Origin: CAWJAP01 sp963834365
GTDB taxonomy: Bacteria; Acidobacteriota; Vicinamibacteria; Vicinamibacterales; Vicinamibacteraceae
Direction: 5' to 3'
Assembly: GCA_963834365.1 (NCBI GenBank)
Contig: CAWIBS010000009.1
Location: 310,001-374,000, forward strand
DNA length: 64,000 nt
Below are positions 9,795 through 19,100 of the stretch, piece after piece. How positions within the stretch are numbered: the first letter of the stretch is position 1; each line of letters opens with the position of its first letter. Made by a program: the position numbers and the translations under genes. The notes beneath the pieces were generated by a model. It did no database searches. It worked only from the letters and a program-made list of their open reading frames with translations, and had not been told where the DNA came from.

Positions 9795-10422
9795 CTACGC
9801 GCTGCGCCAGGAAAACGGCGCGTACTGTCCGTTGTTCGTGCCGCTGACGTCTTCCCATGTCAAACCGAGGGCATGCACGTGAAGCCTGGCGGCACGCGCC
9901 AACGCGAAGCGATCGGCGGCCGGATGGCCCGGTGTTGTCGAGGTGCATCGGCTCGGTGGCATCCGGGTTGAGGCCCTTCACACCCTCGGCAGCCATATCC
10001 ACGAAGTCCGAAGCCTTGACGGACCACTTCGCGCCGGTACGATCGAAGCGAATCGGTGCTCGCTGTACGCCCAGAAACTTTCTGATGAGCCCCGAGAGTG
10101 CAGCCATGGGACCACCCGCGGTACCGCTTGCAATTGCAGTGATTGCCTCCTGCTGCTCGGCGCTTGCCCGCTCGTCCGCGATGAGCCCGACCGACCAGTC
10201 GCCCTCCGCCATCGCCCCCGGCGTGAAGCCGAGCACGATGAACCCCAGGCCGTCAAGCGAGACCGTCCCGTAATTTCCGTGGCTGATCTCGAATGCCATG
10301 GCAAACGTGCACGATCCTTTGCTCGGGCGGACCGCCATCCCTCCCGGGAGGCACGGGCACACGAAGTCGCAACTGCACGTTTCGTAATACTGGCCGCTCG
10401 CCTGCCACGTTGGTATCGCCAT
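9795..10422 (-). CDS. DUF1326 domain protein (single-base frameshift near the C-terminus)
   Basis: Starts at ATG 10422 behind GGGAGGTGGGG. The N-terminus has the DUF1326 hallmark CSCDFVCPCLP cysteine cluster (residues 16-26), followed by a beta-rich domain. Near 9928-9930 the run CCC has one base too many: removing it restores the family's usual ending (NTGHPAADRFALARA, then DVSGTNNGQYAPFSW) and a TAG at 9795-9797. As read, the frame runs on to 9736. The cysteine cluster suggests metal or redox binding. It probably forms a transcription unit with the DUF2182 gene. Function unknown; the family assignment is firm. Confidence 0.82.
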
Positions 10423-10455
10423 CGCCCCACCTCCCTGACCGCGATCGTAGTGATC

Positions 10456-10467
10456 GGAAACATTTCC
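10456..10467. promoter_or_regulatory. Palindrome GGAAA-CA-TTTCC between divergent genes
   Basis: A perfect inverted repeat in the 138-base gap between the DUF1326 gene (minus) and the secreted protein at 10561 (plus). It resembles the repeats at 895-907 and 3539-3551. An operator role is inferred. Confidence 0.28.
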
Positions 10468-10560
10468 CTTGCATTATCTCTCATTGCTGAGTCAGACTCT
10501 CGCGATCCTAGGTCAGCAGTAGCTCGGAGACCCACGAAGACTCCTCAGTGAAGGATGGCT

Positions 10561-11034
10561 ATGAAGAGACTCACAGCGCAGATCGCCGGGCTCATGGTTC
10601 TGGGCACCCTGCTCGCCGCCGGGCTTTCCGTTCACGCACAGATGGCACGTCCCTATCGGAACGGATCTGTCTGGCAGATATCGTTCATCCGGATGAAACC
10701 GGGTATGGACACGGCATATCTGACCTACGTTGCGACAGATTGGAAGCGGGTTCAGGAAGGCGCCAAGAAGGACGGGCTGATTCTTTCCTACCGTGTGCTG
10801 ACAACGGAAGGCCACGGACCCACCGATTTCAACATCCTCCTGATGACCGAGTACAAGGATCTTGCAACACTGGAAGCGAGTGAGCAGAAGAACGACGCGT
10901 ACTTTCAGAAGGCCGTGGGCGACGATCAGAAGCAGATGGCGGGATACAAGGAGCGTCTGGAGATACGAGAGGTTCTGGGCACCCGTCTCGCGAGGGAAAT
11001 CGTCCTGGAATCGCGGCCAGCGGGGTCCCGATGA
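10561..11034 (+). CDS. Small secreted protein of unknown function
   Basis: A 157-residue protein with a clear signal peptide (residues 1-24, ending SVHAQ). The ATG at 10561 is chosen over the in-frame ATG at 10555 because GAAGGA at 10550-10555 gives proper spacing. The mature part is polar, with segments such as WQISFIRMKPGMDTAYLTYV and FNILLMTEYKDLATLE that look like a ferredoxin-fold dimeric alpha/beta-barrel (ABM-like) sequence. No catalytic residues can be named. It is followed by another small secreted protein after 35 bases, so the two and the next gene may form one transcript. Confidence 0.55.
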   Translation: MKRLTAQIAGLMVLGTLLAAGLSVHAQMARPYRNGSVWQISFIRMKPGMDTAYLTYVATDWKRVQEGAKKDGLILSYRVLTTEGHGPTDFNILLMTEYKDLATLEASEQKNDAYFQKAVGDDQKQMAGYKERLEIREVLGTRLAREIVLESRPAGSR

Positions 11035-11069
11035 CCGCGACCAGCACTCGTCGCCATCAGGAGAAATCG

Positions 11070-11546
11070 ATGAACACTTTCTCACGCGCGGCCGCCCTCA
11101 CTGTCATGCTCGTGGGGTCATCTGGAATTCCGTTCCTGGCTCAAGCTCCCGATCCCATCATCGGCACCTGGGACCTCAACGTCGCCCAGTCGAAATACAG
11201 TCCGGGCCCAGCGCCAAAAAGCGAAACGCGGACCTATGTCGCCGCGGGCCCGGACGTCAAAGTGACCGCCAAGGGTATCGGCAGCGACGGGAAGCCAAGC
11301 AGCGCTGAATGGACAATGAGCTACGACGGCAAGGAGCGTCCAATGGCGGGGAACCCGGACGCAGACACACTTTCGATCCAGGGCGACCCGTACAAGACGA
11401 ATTTCACGTTGAAGAAGGCCGGCAAGGTTGTCATTACGGGTACCCGCACCATTTCGAAAGACGGAAAGACGATGACCCTCACTGCGAAGGGCATCAACGC
11501 AGCGGGCCAGACCGTCGACGAAGTGGAGGTCTTCGAGAAGCGGTGA
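11070..11546 (+). CDS. Small secreted protein of unknown function (lipocalin-like beta-rich)
   Basis: A 158-residue protein that starts at ATG 11070 behind AGGAGA and carries a signal peptide (to about SSGIPFLAQA). The mature region begins IIGTWDLNVAQSKYSPGPAPKSETRTY and is built of alternating beta-strand-like segments (KVVITGTRTISKDGKTMTLT). This 'GTWxLNxAxSKY' beginning is common in uncharacterised acidobacterial secreted proteins. No known function. Its stop overlaps the GTG start of the next gene (GTGA), which points to translational coupling. Confidence 0.55.
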   Translation: MNTFSRAAALTVMLVGSSGIPFLAQAPDPIIGTWDLNVAQSKYSPGPAPKSETRTYVAAGPDVKVTAKGIGSDGKPSSAEWTMSYDGKERPMAGNPDADTLSIQGDPYKTNFTLKKAGKVVITGTRTISKDGKTMTLTAKGINAAGQTVDEVEVFEKR

Positions 11547-11971
11547 CCACTGTGCAAAGCGACAGGTTCACGCATCCGACGGCGTTCGCGAACCGATACA
11601 CGGCAGCATGGTGCAGCCAGAATGCTGTTCGTGTCGCGGAGTTCTTCTCGGAGACAGGTTCGCTGACGATCAATGAAGGATCCCCGTCCGTCGGTCGAAC
11701 TGGGATTGCCGCAGCAGCGCAGGCGTTCATGAGCGCGTTCCCGGACATGATCGTGACGATGGACGGCCTCAGCATCGATGAAGACCAGGCTGTCTACAGG
11801 TGGAGCCTGACGGGAACGAACGGCGGCCCCGGAGGCACGGGCAATGCCGTAAGTATCAGCGGCTACGAGGAATGGACCATTGGTGCCGATGGCCTCATCG
11901 CGGAGTCCAAGGGGCACTTCGATGAAGGCGACTATGAGCGCCAGTTGAAGACCGGCAACGGCGGACGCTGA
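11543..11971 (+). CDS. SnoaL-like / NTF2-fold protein (ester cyclase type)
   Basis: A 142-residue protein starting at GTG 11543, sharing four bases with the previous stop. The sequence has the layout of SnoaL-like proteins of the NTF2 fold: an N-terminal helix region (FANRYTAAWCSQNAVRVAEFF), a central FMSAFPDMIVTMDGLSIDEDQAVYRWSLTGTN segment typical of the ester-cyclase/nuclear-transport-factor group, and a terminal strand pair. Members are small hydrolases, cyclases or binding proteins; the substrate cannot be inferred. No signal peptide, unlike its two upstream neighbours. Confidence 0.65.
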   Translation: MTTVQSDRFTHPTAFANRYTAAWCSQNAVRVAEFFSETGSLTINEGSPSVGRTGIAAAAQAFMSAFPDMIVTMDGLSIDEDQAVYRWSLTGTNGGPGGTGNAVSISGYEEWTIGADGLIAESKGHFDEGDYERQLKTGNGGR

Positions 11972-12027
11972 GTCGCGCTCTGCAGGGCCTGGCGCTCTGT
12001 TCCGCCGGACCCGCCTACAATGGCGGC

Positions 12028-12603
12028 ATGCCACGCAGAATCAGCCGGCGGCGCTTCGTGGACGGAACGGTCCGACTGGTGCTCGTCTCACCGCTGATTC
12101 ATGGCGTTCCGCCGCCCGCGTCGGCGCAGACGAGGACGCGATTCAGTGTGGCCGATCGTCGGACGCTGCGCGCGGCAGCCGACGTCATCATCCCGGCGCA
12201 AGGGCGGAAGCCGGCCGCATCGGGCGTCGGCGCGGTCGGATATATCGAGCGGATTGCCGCGGCGAACCCCGCCGTCGAGGCCCTGCTGCTCCATGGGCTG
12301 CGCGCAATCGCCGCACATGCGCAAGCGATGCAGAAGGCCCGTTTCGACCAGCTCCCGGTCGATCGACAGACTCGCGTGCTCGCACAGGTGGAGACAACGG
12401 ACACCTCCGCCACCTTCTTCGGAACGCTGCGCGACCTTGTCTACGAGGCCTACTACACCCAGCCGCGCGTGCAGAAGCTGATTCGCTATTCCTTCCGTTC
12501 GGGGCCCCGCCGTACCGCACCCATCGCCGCGTTCGATGAGCAGCTCCTCGCCCGGGTCCGTCAGCAGAAGCCGATCTACCGCCAAGTGCCCGATGCTCGC
12601 TGA
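12028..12603 (+). CDS. Gluconate 2-dehydrogenase subunit 3-like protein (Tat-exported)
   Basis: A 191-residue protein with a twin-arginine signal (SRRRFVDG at residues 6-13) and a body matching the small subunit 3 of membrane-bound FAD dehydrogenases (RTLRAAADVIIPAQGRKPAA, then DLVYEAYYTQPRVQ). In characterised systems this subunit carries the flavoprotein partner across the membrane with it. Its last 11 bases overlap the GMC flavoprotein gene, which supports co-translation and complex formation. The third, cytochrome c subunit usual in gluconate dehydrogenase is not encoded next to it. Confidence 0.78.
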   Translation: MPRRISRRRFVDGTVRLVLVSPLIHGVPPPASAQTRTRFSVADRRTLRAAADVIIPAQGRKPAASGVGAVGYIERIAAANPAVEALLLHGLRAIAAHAQAMQKARFDQLPVDRQTRVLAQVETTDTSATFFGTLRDLVYEAYYTQPRVQKLIRYSFRSGPRRTAPIAAFDEQLLARVRQQKPIYRQVPDAR

Positions 12604-14191
12604 CCGGGCGGACGTCATCGTGGTCGGGTCGGGCGCGGCCGGAGCGGCCGTCACGTGGCGGCTCGCCGCGTACGGCGCGTCGGTCGTGTGTTTCGAGCAG
12701 GGTGACTGGCTGCGGCCGCGCGACTTCGCGTCAGAGCAGCACGAATTCGAGGCCTCGTTGCGCCGGGGCCGCTACACGTTCTCGCCGAACGACCGCAAGC
12801 GGCCCGAGGATTACCCGGTAACGACCGCCGGCGACGGCCCGACGAATATCGTGATGTGGAACGGCGTCGGCGGCAGCACGGTCCATTGGGAAGGGCATTT
12901 CCCGCGGTTCCATCCGTCCGACTTCGCTGTGCGGCGCGTCGACGACGTGGCGGCGGATTGGCCGATTTCGTACGACGACCTCGAGCCGTTCTACGACATA
13001 AACGACTCGATGGTCGGCGTCTCGGGCCTTTCCGGCGACCCCGCGAATCCGCCGCGGGGACCGCGCAGCACCCCGCCGCTCCCGCTCGGGCGGTCGGGCG
13101 AAGCGCTGGTGCGCGGGTTCGAGAAGCTCGGGTGGCACTGGTGGCCGTCGGACAACGCGATCCTCTCGCGCGACTCCGACGGCCGCAGCGGCTGCGACAA
13201 TCGCGGCCGCTGCAACTTCGGATGTCCTCTCAAAGCGAAGGCCTCCGCCGATATCGTCTACTGGCCGGGAGCGATCAGGGCCGGCGCGAAGCTGATCGTG
13301 CGCGCGCGCGTCAAGGAGATCGCGGTGGGCAACGATGGGCACGTGACTGGCATCGTCTATGTCGATTCGCGCGGCGAACTGCACATGCAGCCGTCGCGCG
13401 TGGTGGTCGTTTGCTGCAACGGGATCGGGACGCCACGCCTGCTGCTCGCGTCCACGTCCGCGCGGTTTCCCGGCGGTGTGGCGAACTCGAACGGGCAGGT
13501 GGGCCGCCACTTCATGAATCACCCGAGCCGGTACGTCGAGGGCATCTTCGACGAGCCGTTCGAGACGGAGGCGTTCACCGGGAACCCGTTCTTCAGCCAG
13601 CAGTTCTACGAAACGGATCGTGGCCGCGGGTTCGTGCGAGGCTACTCGCTGATGGTGTACCGTCCGTTCGGTCCGGCCAGCGTCGCATGGGGCGACAGCG
13701 AGCCGGTCCCGTGGGGGAGCGGACATCACGACGAGATGGCTCGCCGGTTTGGCCACAGCGCCGGCATTGCGGTGATGGCCGAGGACCTGCCGGAAGAGGT
13801 CAACTGCGTTGAGCTCGATCCCGAAGTGAAGGACTCGAACGGCATCCCGGCGCCGCGCGTGACCTATCGCACGGCTGAGAACACCCGGCGCATGCTCGCG
13901 CACGGCGCCGCCTCGGCGCGGCAGGTGCTCGAAGCCGCCGGCGCCGCGCGGATACTGGACTCGGGCCGTGTGATGAACTTCGCCCACTACATGGGCACAG
14001 CGCGGATGGGCCGCGACCCGAAGACATCAGTAGTGGATGCGTGGAACCGGGCACACGACGTCCCAAACCTCTTCATTGTGGACGGCAGCTCGTTCACCAC
14101 GTCCGCGGGCGTAAACCCCACGTCCACGATCGGTGCGCTCGCGCTGAGGGCGGCTGAGGGGATCTGGACACGGCGCAGGGAGTGGGGTTAG
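12593..14191 (+). CDS. GMC-family FAD-dependent oxidoreductase (gluconate 2-dehydrogenase large-subunit type)
   Basis: A 532-residue flavoprotein. The N-terminal Rossmann motif is VIVVGSGAAGAAVTWRLA; the GMC signature region reads GVGGSTVHWEGHF; the C-terminal FAD/catalytic region is LFIVDGSSFTTSAGVNPTSTIGALALRA. A small Cys group (GCDNRGRCNFGC) is present mid-protein. No signal peptide of its own, so export with the Tat subunit encoded by the overlapping upstream gene is likely. Probable role: oxidation of a sugar or sugar acid in the periplasm, feeding electrons to a c-type cytochrome. The start at ATG 12593 is inside the end of the previous gene; the frame is also open upstream but that part has no homologous features. 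Confidence 0.85.
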   Translation: MLADRADVIVVGSGAAGAAVTWRLAAYGASVVCFEQGDWLRPRDFASEQHEFEASLRRGRYTFSPNDRKRPEDYPVTTAGDGPTNIVMWNGVGGSTVHWEGHFPRFHPSDFAVRRVDDVAADWPISYDDLEPFYDINDSMVGVSGLSGDPANPPRGPRSTPPLPLGRSGEALVRGFEKLGWHWWPSDNAILSRDSDGRSGCDNRGRCNFGCPLKAKASADIVYWPGAIRAGAKLIVRARVKEIAVGNDGHVTGIVYVDSRGELHMQPSRVVVVCCNGIGTPRLLLASTSARFPGGVANSNGQVGRHFMNHPSRYVEGIFDEPFETEAFTGNPFFSQQFYETDRGRGFVRGYSLMVYRPFGPASVAWGDSEPVPWGSGHHDEMARRFGHSAGIAVMAEDLPEEVNCVELDPEVKDSNGIPAPRVTYRTAENTRRMLAHGAASARQVLEAAGAARILDSGRVMNFAHYMGTARMGRDPKTSVVDAWNRAHDVPNLFIVDGSSFTTSAGVNPTSTIGALALRAAEGIWTRRREWG

Positions 14192-14214
14192 TCCCTGACA
14201 TCCAGCCAGGCCAA

Positions 14215-16126
14215 ATGATCACGCGCGGGCTTCCCAGAAGGCATTTGGCCTACCTCTATCGGATTCTTTGCGCTCTCTGCGCCCTGGCCGCAGTCTGGGC
14301 CGGCGTGCTCTTACTCACCGGCGGATTTCTCGTCGAGTTCGGCGGACTTCGCATTTCGTCTCGGCAGCCTCGCAATGCGGTGCTGATCTCGCTGCTTTGC
14401 GCGGTGCTCGGTGTGGCTGCTTGTCGTTCTTGCCCGATGGGCGCAACACCTTGCGAGGTGAATGGTCGCGCTGGCGGCATTGGTATGCATCGACACACGT
14501 GTGGCGCGGTCGCGCATGGCGAGTCATTTACATTGTCGCGTCACCACTCACGATAGCCGTCGCCGCTATAGCCATTGACATCAGTCAGTGGGGTGCCGGG
14601 CTCCCGTTGTGGCTCGATGAGGAAATGATCGCGCTCAATGTCCGTGACCGGTCCATGGCGGGTCTTGCGGGCCTCCTTTGGCTGGGACAAAGCGCGCCGT
14701 TCGGCTGGTTGGTTCTTGAACGCCTGGCCATGGCCATATTCGGCACCGGGGAACTTGCCATGCGAGCCGTGCCGCTGCTTTTCGGGATAGCGACTGTCGG
14801 CATTGCGGCGTGGATCGGTCGGCGGTGGATGGGGCGGATTGCTGGCGCGGTTCTTGTCGTGCTGTGCTGGCTGAGTCCGGCACTGGCGCACTATCGTTTC
14901 GAGGTCAAGCACTACACGGCCGATGCCTTCTTCGGATTGCTGCTCCCGGCTCTCGCTGCCTGGGCGATCGAGGCAGACCGCTCAGCCGACCGCGCGCGCC
15001 GAATATGGGTGTGGTGGATTGCAGCGGCCATCGGTCATTGGTTCTGCGAACGGAGCGTTTCTCGTTACTCCTGCCTGCGCGATCTTTCTCTGTGTGGTCG
15101 TCTGGCGACGCGACGGCAGACGTGCTGCGCTATGGCTCTCAACGGGTGGATTGCTCTGGCTCGTCTCGTTTGGCCTTCACTATCTGATATCCGTTCGCTA
15201 CACCCACAACAGCACGTACCTGCGATCGACCTGGATCACTGAAATGCTTCCGCTGTCCCTGGGGCTGACCGGCAGCCGTGCAGTGGTTCCTCGATCGTCT
15301 CGAGCCCCTGGCTCTCGATCCGGGTGGTACCGCGTTGGCGACGACCCTCTGGATCTCGGCGATCTGTGGCTGGGCATTCGGCGTCAAGCGTCCCTTGGGA
15401 CTCGTGTTCGCCGGTGTTCCGCTGTCCGCCTTCGCCTTCGCCGCCGTCGTTCCGTTGCACCAGAGATTTTCGCTGTGGATGGTCCCGGCGCTCTATGCCG
15501 GGGTGGCGCTCCTCATCGACCGCGCTGTTGCGCTTGGCAGCCATGCATTTGCCCGACGGAGATGGACGCTGTTGGCCGTTGCCATGGTGGTGTTGCTCGT
15601 TCCGTTTCGACTCTGCGCAGACATTGTCACGCGCGGAAGACTGCATCTCGACGCACGACGTCACAGCACCCATAAGCATCAACTCGATGACAGGGCAGCA
15701 GTCCGATGGCTGATGGGCCAATGGCAGCCTGGCGATGCTCTGATGACGACGCGTCTGGCGCTGCCGGCTGTCTGGTGGTACGGGATGATTCCAATTTCCG
15801 ACGAAGCGGGAGCCGGCAATGTCCTGCGTGACGGAAGCCCTGTCTACGAAGCGGGCCTCACCAACGACTGCCCCTCCCGGCAACTCGAGGATGCACTGAA
15901 GAATCACCGTCGTGTGCTCCTGTATCTCGGATTCGACGTCGTTCCTGCGGTCGATTACGTGTTGCTGCGCAATCTCGCGCAACTCGGTGGAATGACTGCC
16001 CACCGGCGATTCGCGCAGTTGGGCAGGGCGGCCGTGATTGATTTGCGCATGCCGGCGTCCGGCAGCATCATGGAATTGAACCGGACCACAACACCCGACC
16101 AGGTCGAATCCTGCGTGATTGCGTAA
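14215..16126 (+). CDS. Multi-span membrane glycosyltransferase-like protein (GT39/ArnT type, frameshifted)
   Basis: Reconstructed across three indels (about 14425, 15045 and 15272) this is a roughly 635-residue protein with about 10 or more membrane helices. The first periplasmic loop region reads LPLWLDEEMIALNVRDRS, with the Asp-Glu expected of GT-C (PMT/ArnT-like) transferases, followed by HYRFEVKHYTADAFFGLLLPALAAW. Such proteins transfer lipid-linked sugars to cell-surface acceptors. The probable start is ATG 14215. The last 280 residues are intact in one frame from 15278. Donor and acceptor unknown. Convergent with the TonB receptor, with a strong stem-loop between them. Confidence 0.7.
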
Positions 16127-16163
16127 GCGTCCGGCGGGCGGAGCGTTGGTGACCGCCGGATGC
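16127..16163. terminator. Bidirectional stem-loop between convergent genes
   Basis: GCGTCCGGCGG at 16127-16137 pairs with CCGCCGGATGC at 16153-16163 (11 bp, one G-T pair) across a 15-base loop. It fills the 53-base gap between the glycosyltransferase gene (plus) and the TonB receptor gene (minus). No clear T-run. Confidence 0.45.
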
Positions 16164-16179
16164 TGCTGTTCCCTGCGAC

Positions 16180-19100
16180 TCAGAACGACGCCTTCAGTCC
16201 GAACTGAAGCTGGCGCGGCGTGCCGACGATGCCGGTGATCGTGCCGGCGCTCGCCGTGCCGATGGTCGCGTTCGGCAAGTCGAACTGCGAGTGGTTGAAC
16301 AGATTGAAGCACTCGGCACGGAATTGCACACGGACGCGCTGGCCCACCGGAAATTCCTTGAACAACGACAAGTCGACGTTCACGCGGCCAGGGCCGTACA
16401 GAATGTTCCGGCCCGCGTCACCGTAAGTGAAGGTGGCTGGTGTCGTGAACGCCGCAGGGTCGAACCAGCGATCCACGGTCGGGTCCTCCAGCTGTCCGTC
16501 TGCGATGCGATCGGGCCGGCTGCCGGTGCCGGTATTGACGGTGGCGGCAGCGAGCGTCGGGGTGAACGGCAGGCCAGTCTGAAACAGGTGCAGACCGTTG
16601 AGCTGCCAGCCCCCGAAGACAAAGGCCAGCGCCCCACCGTCGGCCAGCCAACGGTGACCGGTACCGAACGGAAGCACGTAGGTCCATGCAATCGTCAGCC
16701 GGTGGCGCATGTCGAACGGTGAGTTGCCGCGATCGGCGGCGCGATTACGCGGATCCTGCGGCAAGGGTCCATCGGCACCGCCACCGAAGCTCTGGCCCAC
16801 GGTGTCGATCGAATGACCCCAGGTGTACGACACCAGGCCACTGACCCCGTGCGTGAGCCGTTTCTCGGCGCTGAACTGCAGGGCATGATACGAGGCGGTG
16901 CCGTCGGATACCGCCCAGGTCACATCGGCCAGCGTCGGACGCACGCCGAAGAACGGCCGGCGGCTGTTGACGGCGCCGGGCCCCGGCACGGCCTGATTCA
17001 GGTTGTAGGTCGTGTCGAGATGCCGGCCGATGTTGCCCACGTACGAGGTCTTGAGCAGCAGCGATGCGGGCAGCTCACGTTCGACCGTCAGGTTGAACTG
17101 CTGGGCGTAGCCCGGCCGGTAGTTGGGATCGACGCCGATCACGCTGCCGCTGGGATTGTCGGCCAGCGTCACGTCGAGCGCCGGAATCGTCGGAAAGCCG
17201 TCGCTGACGCGGCGGGAGACGAACTGGTTGCCGGGGTTGAAGCTGTAGATGGGTCCGAACGGGACGTGCCGGTGCAGGCGCAAGGCATTGCCGCCGTGGC
17301 CGGGCGTGTTCCAGAAGATCCCGGCGCCGCCGCGCACCACGGTGAGTGGCGTCAGGTGATACGCGAAGCCGACACGGGGCGCGAACATCTTCGTGTAGGT
17401 GCGAACGCCGGCCGCTTCGTCCACGCCGTTGCGCCCGGCGACCAGAACCGTCGCCGTCGCCGGATCGAAGTTGGCCCAGGTATTCGAGGTCTCGGTCGCC
17501 GGCGTATCGAGCTCGTAGCGCAATCCCAGGTTCAACGTCAGCTTCGAGGAGGCCCGCCAGTCGTCGGAGAAATAGGCGCCGTACTCCGTCGTCCGGATCG
17601 CGGCATCGACCAGGAGGTAGTCCTGCTCGATGAGACTCGGCGCGCCCAGCAGGAACGCCGCCATCACGTGTCCGCCGGTGTTGTTCGCCGGGTTGTTGGT
17701 GATGTTCGACGCGAAGTTGAAGCGGCCGTTCCCGCGATTCGTCTGGAACTCTCCCATGTGGCGCCGGCGGACGTCGAAACCGGCCTTGAGCGTGTGCCGG
17801 TCGGCGGCATACGTCAGGTTCGAGACGTACTGGAAGGTGCGTTCGCGGCGGAGGATCGGCAGCGACCGGCTGTGACCGATCCCGGTATAGCCAGCCGGGC
17901 TGAAGATCGGAATGCCAGCCTGAGCGTCCTGCTGGTTGGCATTGGGCACGCCGAGCTGCTCGCCGAGCTGCTCGCCAGCCACCACGTCGGCTTGCGTGAA
18001 CTCGAGATTGAAGTGGTTGTAGCCGAAACGCGAGTCGAGCAGCAGCCGCGGCGAGAACACGTGCGACCAGCCGAAGACCGCATGCTCGGCCAGCAGCTCG
18101 GACGGTCCGGCGAAGGTGTCCTCGTTGCCCAGCCCGACCGCCTTCGACAGGCCGGCAAGCTGCACTGGCGGAAACGTGTACGGGTTGGTCGTCGCGGTCT
18201 GCGAGCGCGAATAGCGGCCCAGGAAGCTGTCGTTCGCGCTCTGCGAGTGATCGACGCGGCCGTCGAACTGATTCCAGTCCTGCGTTCTCGTCGGCGTCGT
18301 CACGAGGTTGTTGGCCAGGGCCGGCGTGGTCGGCCGGGGATAGGCATTGATCAACTGCGCCGTGACAGGATCCCAGCGCTCCCGCGGAATGACGTTGCCG
18401 GGGAAGGGTTGCCGCGTGAACGTCCCGCCGGGTTGGGTGACGGTCGTCAGCGGATCGTAGATGGTGCCGACTTCAGAGAAATCTCCCTGCCGCATCCTCT
18501 CCGTCGGCACTGTCGACACGAACACCCGGCCCAGGTCTTGCCGGAAGCCATCGTAGTCGGTGAAGAAAAACGTGCGGTTCCTGTTGATCGGACCTCCGAC
18601 GGCGCCGCCGAACTGGTGCTGCCGGAACGGTGGTTTGGCCTGGCCGGCGCGATTGGCGAAGAAGTTGTTGGCGTCGAGTGACTCGTCGCGCAGGAAGCCG
18701 TAGAGGACGCCCTGGAACGTGTTGCCGCCCGACTTGGTGACGACGTTGATCTGACCGCCCGGGTTGCGTCCCTGCTCGGCCGAGTAGAGGTTCGTCTGGA
18801 CCTTGAACTCCTTGATCGCCTCCACATTGGGACGCATCACAATCACCAGCGTCAGCCGGGTGTTGTTGTCGATGCCGTCGTACAGATAGTTGTTCGAGTT
18901 CTCCCGGTTCCCGTTCACGAACAGTTCGGTGCCGGGGCGCAGGTCGTCGGGGCGGGTTCCGCTCATGATCGTGCCGCGCATGCCGGAGCCGGCGCCGGAG
19001 ACTCCCGGCGCCAGCGTCGCGAGCTGCACGAAGTTGCGCCCGTTCAACGGCAGCTCCTGCACCTGCCGCTCCTGAATCACCGTGCCGAGCACGGACGATT

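Noticed and set aside
16813..18681. 622-codon plus-strand open frame inside the TonB receptor gene
   Set aside because: It lies antisense to a clearly real, intact 1102-residue receptor and has Arg/Gly-rich low-complexity composition; long antisense frames are common in GC-rich DNA.
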